A stretch of 64,000 nt of DNA from Actinomadura physcomitrii (GTDB lineage Bacteria; Actinomycetota; Actinomycetes; Streptosporangiales; Streptosporangiaceae): positions 1 to 64,000 of the forward strand of contig NZ_WBMS02000023.1 of the NCBI RefSeq assembly GCF_008923205.2, in the 5' to 3' direction. Shown here in pieces: positions 7,243 through 17,416 of the stretch. Each line of letters begins with the position of its first letter. The stretch's first letter is position 1. The notes below the pieces were generated by a model that was not told the DNA's origin, did no database searches, and worked only from the letters and a program-made list of their open reading frames with translations. Made by a program: the position numbers and the translations under genes.

Positions 7243-7965
7243 ATGGCGGAGATCAGGGCGGCGACGGTGCTGCCGGCGCGGCGCGAGGAGATCACCCTGC
7301 ACACCTCCGACGGGCTGCGGCTCGTCGGGGAGCTGGCGCTGCCGCCGGACCGGCCCCCGGTCGCGACCCTGGTCTGCCTGCATCCGCTGCCGACCGCCGA
7401 GGGCATGATGGACAGCCACGTGCTCCGCAAGGCGTCCTACCGGCTGCCCGCGCTCGCCGGCCTCGCCGTGCTGCGCTTCAACACGCGCGGGACGACGTCG
7501 GCGCGCGGCACCAGCGAGGGCGAGTTCGGTGAGGGCGAGACCGAGCGGTTCGACGTCGCGGCGGCGCTGGAGTACACCGAGTACCACGACCTGCCGCGGC
7601 CGTGGCTGCTCGGCTGGTCGTTCGGCACCGAGCTGGCGCTGCGCTGGGGGCTGGACCCGCTGGTCGAGGGCGCGATCCTGCTGTCGCCGCCGCTGAAGCG
7701 GGCCGGGGACGCCGACCTGGACGCGTGGGGCGCCGACGGGCGGCCGCTCGTCGCGCTCGTCCCGGAGTTCGACGACTACCTGCGCCCGGCGGAGGCGCGG
7801 GAGCGGTTCGCGCGCGCGCCGCAGGCCGAGGTGATCGGCGTCGACAACGCCAAGCACCTTTGGGTGGGGGAGCCGTACGTCCGGACGGTGCTGGACGAGA
7901 TCGTCCGGCACGTCGCTCCGGATGCGTATCCGCTCCCCACAGAATGGGATGAATCGGACAGATAA
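7243..7965 (+). CDS. Alpha/beta hydrolase
   Basis: About 240 residues. The fold is shown by VATLVCLHPLPTAEG after strand 3, the nucleophile elbow GWSFGTELAL (Ser of GWSFG), and a late His in DNAKHLWVGE. DSHVLRKASYRLPALAGLAV resembles dienelactone-hydrolase-like and short-chain esterase proteins. The substrate is unknown. The ATG at 7243 is preferred over the ATG at 7210 because GAGGGA lies 4 bases upstream of it. It probably shares a transcript with the upstream small zinc-ribbon gene. No signal peptide; cytoplasmic. Confidence 0.78.
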   Translation: MAEIRAATVLPARREEITLHTSDGLRLVGELALPPDRPPVATLVCLHPLPTAEGMMDSHVLRKASYRLPALAGLAVLRFNTRGTTSARGTSEGEFGEGETERFDVAAALEYTEYHDLPRPWLLGWSFGTELALRWGLDPLVEGAILLSPPLKRAGDADLDAWGADGRPLVALVPEFDDYLRPAEARERFARAPQAEVIGVDNAKHLWVGEPYVRTVLDEIVRHVAPDAYPLPTEWDESDR

Positions 7966-8029
7966 ACGCGCACGGCCGATCGCGGCCACACCCGTCCCAC
8001 CGCCCCCGTTCGCGGGTAACGATTGTCTG

Positions 8030-8051
8030 GCCGCCGCGTTAACGCGGCGGC
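8030..8051. repeat. 22-bp perfect palindrome
   Basis: GCCGCCGCGTT (8030-8040) is followed directly by its exact reverse complement (8041-8051), centred on TTAA with no spacer. It lies 65 bases after one hydrolase gene and 31 bases before the next. With no loop it is a poorer terminator than operator, although the RNA could fold with the TTAA as loop. It could be a dimeric repressor site for the gene at 8082. Confidence 0.6.
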
Positions 8052-8081
8052 GCTTCGCGGACGCGGACGTGAGGGAACCGG

Positions 8082-8873
8082 ATGACCGTGCAGCTGTACG
8101 CCAGGGACGTCGGGACGGGGACACCGCTCGTCCTGCTGCACGCCTTCCCGCTCTCCTCGGCGATGTGGCTCGAGCAGCGGCAGGGCCTCGCGAACCGGTT
8201 CCGCGTCGTCACCCCGGACCTGCGCGGCTTCGGCGGCTCCCGGCTCGGCGCCGACGACCCGTCGATCGACGCGATGGCCGACGACGTCGCGCACCTGTTC
8301 CGCGGCCTCGGCGTCCGGCGCGCCGTCGTCGGCGGCCTGTCCATGGGCGGGTACGTCGCGATGGCGCTGTGCCGCCGCCACCCCGACCTCGTCCTCGGCG
8401 TCGTCCTCGCCTCGACCCGCGCCGCCGCGGACACGGGCCCCGTCCGGGAGAACCGGCTGCGGCAGGCGGAGGCGATCGACCGCGACGGCACCGTCCGGGT
8501 CCTGCTGGACGAGCTGCTCCCCGACCTCGTCGGCCCGACCACCTACCGGCAGCGCGCCCTCGTCTACGGGCGCGTCCGCGGGCTGGTGCAGGCGACGCCG
8601 GCGCCCGCCGCCGCGTGGGCGCTGCGGGCGATGGCGGGACGTCCCGAGGCGTTCGAGACGCTGCGCGGCCTCAAGGTGCCCGCGCTGGTGATGGCCGGCG
8701 ACGAGGACGTCCTCGCCACGCAGGACGAGGCCCGCGCCATGGCCGACGCCCTCCCGAACGCCGAACTGCTCGTCATCCCGCGCGCCGGTCACCTGTGCGC
8801 CGTCGAGCAGCCCGACCTGTTCAACCAGGCCGTCGCCGAGTTCGCCGCCGCGCTGGCCCGCACCACCCGCTGA
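8082..8873 (+). CDS. Alpha/beta hydrolase
   Basis: 263 residues with the full catalytic set: oxyanion region VLLHAFPLSSAMW, PDLRGFGGSR, nucleophile elbow GGLSMGGYVAMAL, acid in MAGDEDVLAT, and His in IPRAGHLCAVEQP. This resembles 3-oxoadipate enol-lactonase and general epoxide/ester hydrolase relatives; no pathway neighbours fix the substrate. GAGGGAACCGG before the ATG is an acceptable ribosome site. A 22-bp perfect palindrome ends 31 bases upstream and may control it. It converges with the AI-2E permease gene with a 13-base gap. Confidence 0.85.
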   Translation: MTVQLYARDVGTGTPLVLLHAFPLSSAMWLEQRQGLANRFRVVTPDLRGFGGSRLGADDPSIDAMADDVAHLFRGLGVRRAVVGGLSMGGYVAMALCRRHPDLVLGVVLASTRAAADTGPVRENRLRQAEAIDRDGTVRVLLDELLPDLVGPTTYRQRALVYGRVRGLVQATPAPAAAWALRAMAGRPEAFETLRGLKVPALVMAGDEDVLATQDEARAMADALPNAELLVIPRAGHLCAVEQPDLFNQAVAEFAAALARTTR

Positions 8874-8886
8874 CGCGGCGCCCCCG

Positions 8887-10404
8887 TCAGAGGGTCTCCT
8901 GCCTCGGCAGGACCACTTCGCGGATCAGCAGCGAGATCGCCGCCGCCGTCGGGATCGCCAGCAGCGCCCCGACCACGCCGAGCAGCGCCGCGCCGACCAG
9001 CGCCGCGACGATCGTCACCGCGGGCTGGACGTCCACCGTCCGCTTCATGACCCGCGGGTACACCAGGTAGTTCTCCACCTGCTGGTACACCACGTAGAAG
9101 ATCACGCAGACGATGAGGTCGGTGGTGTCCCCGGTGAGGAACGCGACCAGGCACACGATCACCGCGCCGATCGTCGCGCCGATCAGCGGCACGAGGTCCG
9201 TCACCGCGACGATCAGCGCCAGCGCCAGCGCGTACTTCACCCCGAGGATCGACAGGAAGATGTACGAGCACAGCCCCGCGATGAACGCGATCGTGAACTG
9301 GCCGGCGACGTACCCGCCGATCCGGTCCAGGATCTCGTCGCCGAGCAGCGCGACGCGGGCCCGCCGGGAGCGCGGCGCGAGCTGGTAGAAGAACGTCTTG
9401 ATCTGCGGCAGCGAGCTCATGAAGTAGAGCGTCAGGATCAGGATCGTGACGGTCTGGAACACGCCGTTGATCGCGACCTTGCCGATGCCGGTGGCGGTGT
9501 CGGTCAGCCCGTTCTGGAACCCCGGGCTGTTGACGGCCTTCTCCGCGCGGTCGAGCAGCCCGTAGCGCTTGTCCCAGTCGGCCAGCGTCTTGTTGTTCTG
9601 CAGCTGGTTCACGAAGTCGGGGATGTTGTGCCGCAGCTCGGTGACCTGCTCGGTGACCGGCTGGACGAGCGAGGCGACGAACCCCGCGAAGAACAGGATC
9701 ACGATCAGGAACACCGTGCCGACCGCGGCGCCGCGCGGCAGCCCGAACCGGCGCAGCCGCTCCACCGCCGGGTTCAGGCCGACCGCGAGGAACATCGCCA
9801 CCACGATCATCACGAGCACCGACTTGGCGTTCGTCGCGGCCTTCACCAGCATCCACGCGGTGATGACGCCGAGCGCGGCGGTGAACCCGAACACGAACGG
9901 GTGGGCGCGGCCGAGCGGCTGCCCTGGCCGGCCGAACGGGAACAGCGGGTTCACGCCGGCCTCGCGGCGGCGCTGCTCCACGTCGTGCGCCGGGTCGGGC
10001 GCGTCCGGGTCGGGCGCCGCTCCGCCGGGCGCCGGCGCCCGCTGGACCGCCGGTTCGACCTCCGCCGGGGCCGGGCGCGTCCGCGGGCCGCCGGTCGCCG
10101 GATCGAGTTCCCGGGCGGGCCCCTCGTCCAGGGTCTCCGGGTCGAGCGCGCCGGTGGGCACCCCGGCGTCCTCGGCACCGTCCCCGCCCGCGGCGCTCTC
10201 CGCGCCTTCCGCGTCCTTCGCGGGCTCCGCGTCCTTCGCGGGCTCCGCGTCCTTCGCGGGCTCCGCGGCTTCGGTGTTCGCGCCGGCGTCGTCGTCCGTG
10301 GTGTCGGCGGGGGGCGCGGGGGCGGGGACCTTGCCGGCGGTGCCGGTCTGCGCCTTCCGCGGCGCCCCGTCCGGCCGGTCCTCGCTGGGGGTGTCGTCGG
10401 GCAC
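8887..10404 (-). CDS. AI-2E/PerM-family permease with a long disordered N-terminus
   Basis: About 505 residues. The first 140 or so are Pro/Ala/Glu-rich and disordered, including three tandem EPAKDA units (18-bp repeats near 10213-10262). The rest is the eight-helix AI-2E exporter family: VITAWMLVKAATNAKSVLVM, AVGTVFLIVILFFAGFVASL, a long amphipathic stretch QVTELRHNIPDF, then LPQIKTFFYQLAP and DLVPLIGATIGAVIV. Members export AI-2 or other small molecules, or act as Na+/H+ antiporters; the substrate is unknown. The GTG at 10404 is chosen because AAGGAG lies 6 bases upstream; the ATG at 10467 is less likely. Confidence 0.85.
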   Translation of the reverse strand: MPDDTPSEDRPDGAPRKAQTGTAGKVPAPAPPADTTDDDAGANTEAAEPAKDAEPAKDAEPAKDAEGAESAAGGDGAEDAGVPTGALDPETLDEGPARELDPATGGPRTRPAPAEVEPAVQRAPAPGGAAPDPDAPDPAHDVEQRRREAGVNPLFPFGRPGQPLGRAHPFVFGFTAALGVITAWMLVKAATNAKSVLVMIVVAMFLAVGLNPAVERLRRFGLPRGAAVGTVFLIVILFFAGFVASLVQPVTEQVTELRHNIPDFVNQLQNNKTLADWDKRYGLLDRAEKAVNSPGFQNGLTDTATGIGKVAINGVFQTVTILILTLYFMSSLPQIKTFFYQLAPRSRRARVALLGDEILDRIGGYVAGQFTIAFIAGLCSYIFLSILGVKYALALALIVAVTDLVPLIGATIGAVIVCLVAFLTGDTTDLIVCVIFYVVYQQVENYLVYPRVMKRTVDVQPAVTIVAALVGAALLGVVGALLAIPTAAAISLLIREVVLPRQETL

Positions 10405-10493
10405 GCCGCTCTCCTTCGCCGTCCTGCCGTCGTCGTCCACGGGTCCGGACGGAGGGCCGCCGACCACGCGTTACGGGGGTAGACGACGGAAAG

Positions 10494-10539
10494 CCCGGAG
10501 ACGTTTCCGCCTCCAGGCTCTCCGTCTGGACACTCCGGG
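10494..10539 (-). terminator. Possible terminator of the coiled-coil gene
   Basis: Read on the minus strand, CCCGGAG (10539-10533) pairs with CTCCGGG (10500-10494), and a second inner stem (TCCAG with CTGGA) nests inside. It starts about 20 bases past the stop at 10560. The loop is large, so the call is tentative. Confidence 0.4.
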
Positions 10540-10559
10540 CCGTCAGCCGGCCCGGCGGG

Positions 10560-11897
10560 TCACTCCTGCCACCAGTCCTCGTCGTCCTCGTCGGACTTCT
10601 TGGCCTGGGCCTGCTTGGCGGCCGCCGCCTTGGCGGCGGGCTGGGCGGGCTGCTGCTTCGGCTGAGCCTGCTGCGGCGCGGGGGCCGGCTTCGGCTCGGC
10701 GGCCGGGATGGCGGCCTTCTCCGGCGGCGCGGCGAGCTCCGGCTCGCCGCCCATCGCCGGGGCGACGCCGCCGATGAGCTGGCGCAGCTGGTTGAGGTGG
10801 CTGGTGATGCTGTCGCGCTGCCGGGTCAGCTCGTCGACCTGGCGCTGCGCGGCGGTGCGGACGCGGTCGGCCTCGGCCTTGGTCTCGGCGAGCAGCTGCT
10901 CGGCCTGCGACTTGGCCTCGGCGATGACGTTGTCGGAGTTCTTGCGCGCGTTGGCCATGAGCTGCTTGGCGTGCGAGTCGGCCTCGCGGCGCGTCTGCTC
11001 GGCCTGCTGGGTGGCCTTGGCGGCGCGCTGCTCGGCGGACGCGGCGCGCTGCTCGGCCTCGGCGACCAGCTTCTGGGTGGCGGCCTGCGCGGCGGCGTGC
11101 CGCTCGGCGTCCTGCCGGTCGGCCTCCTCGCGGCGGGCGGCCAGCTGGATCTCGAACTCGGCCTCGGCCTGCGCCCGCTGCGCCTCGCTCTCCTCCAGGA
11201 TGCGCTGGGCCTGCGCGCGCATCTCGTCGGCCTGCCGCTTGGCGGTGGTGAGGATCTCGTCGCGCTCGCGCTTGGTGGACGCGCGCAGCTGCGCGACCTC
11301 GCGCTCGGTGGTGGTGCGCAGCTTGGCGATCTCGCGCTCGGCGCCGGCCCGCTTCTCGGCGACCTCGTGGTCGGCGGTGGCGCGCAGCTTGGCGACCTCG
11401 CGCTCGGTGGTGGAGGTCAGCTCGTCGGCCTCGCGGCGGGCGGAGGTGCGCACCTCCTCGGCCTCGCGCTCGGCGGCCTGGCGCATGTCGTCGCCCTCGC
11501 GCTGGGCGGTGGCGCGCAGCTCGGCGGCGTCGTTCTCGGCGGTGGCGCGCTGCTCGGCGGCGTCGACCTTCGCGGCGGCCTTGATCTCGTTGGCCTCGGA
11601 CCGGGCGGCCTGGACGAGCTCGGTGGCCTGCTCCTCGGCGAGCCGCAGCAGCTGCTCGATGCGGGCGCCGAGGCCGGAGTAGGTGGGACGTTCCTGCTCC
11701 TGCAGCTGCCGATGGGCGTCCGACAGCTCCCGCTGCAGGGCCTGGGACTGCTCGCGTGCCTGCCGGCCCTCGTTCTCGAGCTGTTTGATGTGCTCGTCGA
11801 CCTGGTGCCGGTCGTAGCCACGGAGCACCACGTCGAAATCGCGCGGGGGCGTGTCCTCGAAGAAGTTGCTGAGCTGGGCGTCGATGTCGGACTGCAT
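10560..11897 (-). CDS. FilP/Scy-like coiled-coil cytoskeletal protein
   Basis: About 445 residues. The N-terminus has a DivIVA-like segment, DFDVVLRGYDRHQVDEHIKQ. The middle, about residues 90-350, is an almost unbroken coiled coil built from 11-residue repeats such as VAKLRATADHE, IAKLRTTTERE and VAQLRASTKRE. The C-terminus is an Ala/Pro/Gln-rich tail ending in DEDDEDWWQE. Streptomyces FilP and Scy, encoded near the same conserved block, form filaments at hyphal tips and organise polar growth with DivIVA. Here an intermediate-filament-like role is inferred. The ATG at 11897 (MQSDIDAQLSNFFED) is preferred over an upstream start. Confidence 0.8.
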   Translation of the reverse strand: MQSDIDAQLSNFFEDTPPRDFDVVLRGYDRHQVDEHIKQLENEGRQAREQSQALQRELSDAHRQLQEQERPTYSGLGARIEQLLRLAEEQATELVQAARSEANEIKAAAKVDAAEQRATAENDAAELRATAQREGDDMRQAAEREAEEVRTSARREADELTSTTEREVAKLRATADHEVAEKRAGAEREIAKLRTTTEREVAQLRASTKRERDEILTTAKRQADEMRAQAQRILEESEAQRAQAEAEFEIQLAARREEADRQDAERHAAAQAATQKLVAEAEQRAASAEQRAAKATQQAEQTRREADSHAKQLMANARKNSDNVIAEAKSQAEQLLAETKAEADRVRTAAQRQVDELTRQRDSITSHLNQLRQLIGGVAPAMGGEPELAAPPEKAAIPAAEPKPAPAPQQAQPKQQPAQPAAKAAAAKQAQAKKSDEDDEDWWQE

Positions 11898-12299
11898 AGG
11901 GCTCAATCCTGATGTGACGGGGCTACGGGTGGTTCCGGGGACCGGTTGATCGCCTGGCATGGACGGCCGCCATGAAAGGGCGCGGTGCCCCAGACCTCTT
12001 CCGGTGGATGAAGCGTACTCCGGACACTGCCGTGTTGGGGGCTCATCTTGACGCGCTGCGTGGTTTGTCCCAGTTTGCGGCTACGGCCTCGGGTGCCCCA
12101 GGTGCCCAGGTACGGGGGCCGCAAATGCACCAGATGTGTCTGAATGCTCACAGAGCGGCGGTCTTGCACCCCGCCGCCCCGCGAGGTGATATCGAACGCG
12201 TCACGATCCGATCGCGCTTGCGCGGCGCGCGCGCGAGAGCGCGCCGGCACGCGCGACGCGCCGCGTCCCGCCGGGCCTCGTGGCCCCCGCTCCCGCCGG
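11898..12299. other. Intergenic region with GC hairpins
   Basis: No gene is seen. It holds the promoter region of the coiled-coil gene at its left end. At its right end are hairpins suited to ending the epimerase transcript: CGGCGCGC (12223-12230) with GCGCGCCG (12237-12244), and GGGCC (12271-12275) with GGCCC (12280-12284). Confidence 0.45.
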
Positions 12300-12722
12300 T
12301 CAGGCCTTCTGGACCAGCTCGGTCAGCACGCCGTGGCAGTCCTTCGGGTGCAAAAAGTTGATCAAGGAACCCATGGAGCCCTTCCTCGGCGTGTCGTACA
12401 GCACCCGGACGCCCTTGCCGCCGATCTCCGCCGCCTCGTCCGCGACGGCCTGATCGGTGCCGAACGCGATGTGGTGCACGCCCTCGCCGTTCTTCGCCAG
12501 CCACTTGGCGACCGCCGAGTCGTCCCGGATCGGCTGGATGAGCTGCAGGTAGCTGGCGGCGCCGTCGCCGGTCTCGTTGATCTTGAGCATGCACTCCCGG
12601 ACGCCCTGCTCCTCGTTGACCTCGAAGTGCGCGTCGGTGAAGCCGTAGGTCGCCTTGTAGAACTCGACGGTGGCCTCCAGGTCGTGACAGGCAATGCCGA
12701 TGTGGTCGATACGGGTCAGCAT
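12300..12722 (-). CDS. mce: Methylmalonyl-CoA epimerase
   Basis: 140 residues, the usual size. It interconverts (2R)- and (2S)-methylmalonyl-CoA in propionyl-CoA catabolism and the supply of methylmalonyl-CoA for lipids or polyketides. The glyoxalase fold shows metal-ligand positions in IDHIGIACHDLEATVEFY, VHHIAFGTDQ and the C-terminal NFLHPKDCHGVLTELVQ. The ATG at 12722 is well placed, and it is divergent from the thiolase gene 106 bases away. In actinobacteria mce commonly pairs with this thiolase, so a shared regulatory region is likely. Confidence 0.94.
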   Translation of the reverse strand: MLTRIDHIGIACHDLEATVEFYKATYGFTDAHFEVNEEQGVRECMLKINETGDGAASYLQLIQPIRDDSAVAKWLAKNGEGVHHIAFGTDQAVADEAAEIGGKGVRVLYDTPRKGSMGSLINFLHPKDCHGVLTELVQKA

Positions 12723-12828
12723 GGGCTTTTCTCCCTACGGACGGCCAGACGGGGGCGAACGGAAGCGTGCGCCGCCTCCCTGGGTATGGTGGCAAACGTC
12801 GCCGCAGCACCATCCTGGAGGCCCCCTC

Positions 12829-14019
<1,191 letters not shown>

Positions 14020-14044
14020 CGCGGGAGGCGCGGGAAGCGGGAGG

Positions 14045-14749
14045 CTACTGGGCGCTGGGCTGCTGGACGATGACCGTCTTGAAGCCCAGCGCCTTCAGCA
14101 TGTTCTCCAGCATCAGCCTGGTGTTCGCGTCCGCCTGAGCGGTCAGCCGGCTCTGCTGCGCCGCCGTCTGGATCTTCTGGCTCGCCAGCACGTACAGCTG
14201 CTGCTGGTTGCCGGGGTTGCTGCTGAAGAAGTCGCCGAACCGGTCGAACAGCCCGCGCTCGGTCGCGTAGACGTAGCTGCGCTTGGTGTCGAGGTTCGTC
14301 GGCTCGAGCCGGGCGTGCGGCAGCGTGATCGTCGCGGACGTCCGGTCGGAGTTCACCTTGACGGCGCCGGACCCGATCGCGGAGAAGTCCACGTAGGCGT
14401 CGACGGAGCCGTTGCCCACGAACAGGGTCCGCTTGCCGCGCAGCGACGACGGCAGGAACCTGGCGTCCTTCTCCAGGTCCACGACGACCTGGAAGTCGCC
14501 GCTCGCGGCCTCGTACCGCTTCAGGTCGCGGATCGACTGCAGCAGCACCGGGCCGCTGCGGTCCTTGGTCTCCTCGTGGAACGGGTTCAGCCAGTGCGGC
14601 AGGCCGTCCACCGCCCGCTGCACGACGATGACGACCGCGACGGTCGCCACGACGAGCAGCAGGGCGGTGAGGAGACCGCGCCGTGGGACGGGTCGCACGC
14701 GCTGGGGGGCGGGCTCGCGGGCCGCGTCGTTGTTCGGCATGTCCCCCAC
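14045..14749 (-). CDS. DUF4230 membrane-anchored protein
   Basis: 234 residues: a short cytoplasmic N-terminus, one membrane helix at about residues 25-43 (GLLTALLLVVATVAVVIVV), then an extracytoplasmic domain with VLLQSIRDLKRYEAASGDFQ and VSYVYATERG-like segments typical of DUF4230. Function is unknown. The start is GTG at 14749 or ATG at 14740; GGGGGA is too close to the second, so the first is used. It follows the DUF2127 gene by 26 bases on the same strand, suggesting co-transcription. Confidence 0.8.
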   Translation of the reverse strand: MGDMPNNDAAREPAPQRVRPVPRRGLLTALLLVVATVAVVIVVQRAVDGLPHWLNPFHEETKDRSGPVLLQSIRDLKRYEAASGDFQVVVDLEKDARFLPSSLRGKRTLFVGNGSVDAYVDFSAIGSGAVKVNSDRTSATITLPHARLEPTNLDTKRSYVYATERGLFDRFGDFFSSNPGNQQQLYVLASQKIQTAAQQSRLTAQADANTRLMLENMLKALGFKTVIVQQPSAQ

Positions 14750-14775
14750 ATTCCCGGACTTACCGCCCCCTCACC

Positions 14776-15573
14776 TCACCCGGGGGACCCGGCGGCGGGG
14801 CGCGGCGACCGCGCGACGTCCGGATCGGCCGCCGCGTGCTCCACCTCTATCAGCGACTCGCTGCGCAGATGCGCCTCGTGGGCGGCCCGGCCGCCGCGCA
14901 CGCCGAACAGCCGCTTGGTGACGATGATGTAGACGATCAGACCGATGTTGATGACCAGCGCGCCGATGCGCAGCACGGTGACCTTCTCCGCCAGCTCGTA
15001 GATCTCCACCGGCAGGCCGAAGCAGGTCGCGACGACCGCGAAGTACTCGCCCCAGCGCTGCAGCAGCCACAGCCCGACCGCCTCGATGATCTCGACCGAC
15101 GCGTACACCAGCAGCCCGATCGCGAGCCAGCGCAGCGTCTTCTCCTCCAGCCCGAACACGTGCCGGATCGAGGTGACGATCTTGGAGTGGTCCAGGTCCC
15201 AGCCGAACTGGTCGGCGATCGGCCGCAGCAGCGGGATCTCCTTCTCGAAGACCTCCTCGATGGAGCCGCGGCTCTGCGCGAACCGCCACACCCCGTACGC
15301 GGCCACCGCCACGATCAGCCCGCGGATCAGCCGCTCCACCGCGAAGAACCGCATGATGAAGGCGTCCCGCAGCTCCTTGCCGCGCTTGACCAGCGGCGCC
15401 CGGTCGGCCGGGCCCGACCCGTGCGGATCGCCGTGCACGTACGCGCCGCAGCGCAGGCACCGCCACGCGTCGCCGACGGGGGACGACACCACCAGCCGCT
15501 CGCGCAGCGGCCGCTCGTCGGGGGCGTAGGTGATGTGCCCCTTGCGCGCACAGGTCAGCAGGCTCCAATCCAT
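14776..15573 (-). CDS. DUF2127 integral membrane protein with an N-terminal zinc-ribbon
   Basis: About 265 residues. The cytoplasmic N-terminus carries LTCARKGH and WRCLRCGAY (C39, C42), a probable zinc ribbon. Four hydrophobic segments follow in the DUF2127 pattern (FFAVERLIRGLIVAVAAYG, LRWLAIGLLVYASVEIIEAV, EYFAVVATCFGLPVEIYELA, IGALVINIGLIVYIIV). Role unknown. The ATG at 15573 is preferred because AAGG lies 7 bases upstream; a GTG six bases earlier is possible. It probably forms an operon with the DUF4230 gene. Confidence 0.8.
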   Translation of the reverse strand: MDWSLLTCARKGHITYAPDERPLRERLVVSSPVGDAWRCLRCGAYVHGDPHGSGPADRAPLVKRGKELRDAFIMRFFAVERLIRGLIVAVAAYGVWRFAQSRGSIEEVFEKEIPLLRPIADQFGWDLDHSKIVTSIRHVFGLEEKTLRWLAIGLLVYASVEIIEAVGLWLLQRWGEYFAVVATCFGLPVEIYELAEKVTVLRIGALVINIGLIVYIIVTKRLFGVRGGRAAHEAHLRSESLIEVEHAAADPDVARSPRPAAGSPG

Positions 15574-15698
15574 CCGCACACCTTATTGTCTGCATTGCCC
15601 CTGGTGTCAGGCGCTGCGGCGCCTTGCCCCAACGCGCGTGTGAGCAGGGCCATAGCGGTGCGGGAAACCCGGAACGGGGGCGGGGCGTTGAGGGGTTC

Positions 15699-16022
15699 GT
15701 GGACATCGTGCGCGCATTCCGTGTCGTCTCCATCGCCGAGGCGGCCTCGTTCCTGGTCCTGCTGCTGATCGCCATGCCGCTGAAGTACGGCGCGGACCTG
15801 CCGGCGGCCGTCCAGGTGATGGGGCCCATCCACGGGATCCTGTTCCTCGCCTACGTCGGGCTCGCGTACGTCACCGGCGAGAAGCTCGGCTGGGGACTCA
15901 AGCGCACCGTGCTCGCGCTCATCGCCGCGGTGCTGCCCGTCGCGCCGTTCTTCGTCGAACGGCACTGGGCCAGGCCGTCCGCCGCCGCCCGTCCCGAGGC
16001 GCAGCCCGCCGGACGGGCCTGA
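15699..16022 (+). CDS. DUF3817 small membrane protein
   Basis: About 107 residues starting VDIVRAFRVVSIAEAASFLV. Three hydrophobic helices with MPLKYGADLPAAVQVMGPIH and AYVGLAYVTGEKLGWGLK are typical of DUF3817 (YdzA-like) proteins, of unknown function. The GTG at 15699 follows GAGGGG closely; a GTG at 15708 is an alternative. It stands alone and converges with the ABC permease gene. Confidence 0.8.
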   Translation: MDIVRAFRVVSIAEAASFLVLLLIAMPLKYGADLPAAVQVMGPIHGILFLAYVGLAYVTGEKLGWGLKRTVLALIAAVLPVAPFFVERHWARPSAAARPEAQPAGRA

Positions 16023-16069
16023 CCTTCGACTTCCGCGTGGCCGCGGCCGGGATGGGGGTTCCGCCGCGG

Positions 16070-17416
16070 TCACGCGGGGGACCGCGCGTACCCCAGCTCC
16101 CGCGGCCGCATCGGGACGGCCCGGTGCACGTCCCGCGTCACCCGTCCCGTGTCCCGGTGGACGCGCCGCGGCGCCGGCCGGAAGTCCGCCGCGCCCAGCG
16201 CGCACGACCGGTAGCCGGCGAAGTGGCGGCGCAGCCAGAGGCGCCGCCGGTCGTCGTCCCATGAGCCGAACCGGCGCGCCGCCACCGCGTCGCGGATCGC
16301 CGGCGGCTGCTCGCCGAGCAGCCACGCGTCCACCAGCGAGCCGTAGCCGCGCCGCCGGCCGGGCAGCGCGCACGCGCCCGCGTTCAGCAGGCCGTCCCGG
16401 ATCTGCCGGACGGCCCGCTCCTGGTAGCCCGGCGCCAGGTCCTCGTCGAGGTGGATGCCGGCGACGCCGTTCGCGACCCCGCCCGGCGCCCAGCCCGGCA
16501 CCTGCTCCACGCGCGTGAACGCGCCCGGCGTGCCGCGCAGCCGCGCCGCGAGCGGCGTCACGGCCGCCATCAGCGAGGGCAGCGCCGCGCGCAGCGCCGG
16601 ATGCACGCAGACGGTCAGCGGCCATTCCCGGCACACCCGCTCCGCCGGCGCGGGCGCCACCGTCCCGCCGGCGTCGCGCAGCCCGAGCGTCGCGCCGCCG
16701 GTCGCCGCCAGCGCCAGGGCCAGCGGCAGGACGAGCAGCGGCCGCCGCGTCGCCCACAGCACGTACGCCAGGACGAGCGCCGCCGTCAGCCCCGACGCCC
16801 ACAGCACCTGGTAGCCGAGCACGCCCGCGCGCAGCGTGGTGAAGAGGTCGATGCGGCTGAACGCGGCCGGGGGCAGCAGGCTCAGCCACGACGTCCCCGG
16901 CACGCGCAGCGCCGCCCACAGCGCCGTCACGGCGAGCACCACGGCCGCCGTCGCCCGGTGCGGGACGACCCGTCCGGCCAGGTACCCGGCCGCGACGTGC
17001 AGGACCAGCGCGCCCGCCCCGGCCACCACGCCGAGCGGATGCGGGTGCCCGGCCTCCTGCCGCAGCAGCGTGACCGCGACCACCAGCGCGGCCACCACCA
17101 GGTAGGACGCGAGCGCCGCCGCGGACAGCAGCAGCAGGTCGAGCAGGGCGCCCGTGGCGGGCGAGCGCGCCGTGAGGTCGCGCAGGTAGTCGAGCGGGCG
17201 CTCCCGCACGGCCGTCCACGCGGCCAGCCCGGCCGCGGCCGGGCCGAGGAACCGCACCGCGTCGAGCAGCGCGACGACGGAGTTGTCCCAGTACGCGACC
17301 GAGGGCAGCAGCGGCGGTCCCGCCGCCGCAGTCCCGACCGCGGTGAGGATCGGCACCGCGACCAGCAGCGCCGAGCGGCGGGCGTCCAGCCGGAGCACCC
17401 GACCGAGGTCAGACAC
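16070..17416 (-). CDS. ABC-2-like permease with a large C-terminal extramembrane domain
   Basis: About 448 residues from a GTG with GGGGAG 8 bases upstream. Roughly six hydrophobic segments occupy residues 20-235 (SALLVAVPILTAVGTAAAG, LLDLLLLSAAALASYLVVAA, VVAGAGALVLHVAAGYLAG). A soluble domain of about 200 residues follows, with two Cys in VCREWPLTVCVHP. It overlaps the ATPase gene by 8 bases, so the two are translationally coupled and probably form one transporter. The substrate is unknown. The soluble domain carries GIHLDEDLAPGYQERAVRQI, not assigned to a family. Confidence 0.65.
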   Translation of the reverse strand: MSDLGRVLRLDARRSALLVAVPILTAVGTAAAGPPLLPSVAYWDNSVVALLDAVRFLGPAAAGLAAWTAVRERPLDYLRDLTARSPATGALLDLLLLSAAALASYLVVAALVVAVTLLRQEAGHPHPLGVVAGAGALVLHVAAGYLAGRVVPHRATAAVVLAVTALWAALRVPGTSWLSLLPPAAFSRIDLFTTLRAGVLGYQVLWASGLTAALVLAYVLWATRRPLLVLPLALALAATGGATLGLRDAGGTVAPAPAERVCREWPLTVCVHPALRAALPSLMAAVTPLAARLRGTPGAFTRVEQVPGWAPGGVANGVAGIHLDEDLAPGYQERAVRQIRDGLLNAGACALPGRRRGYGSLVDAWLLGEQPPAIRDAVAARRFGSWDDDRRRLWLRRHFAGYRSCALGAADFRPAPRRVHRDTGRVTRDVHRAVPMRPRELGYARSPA

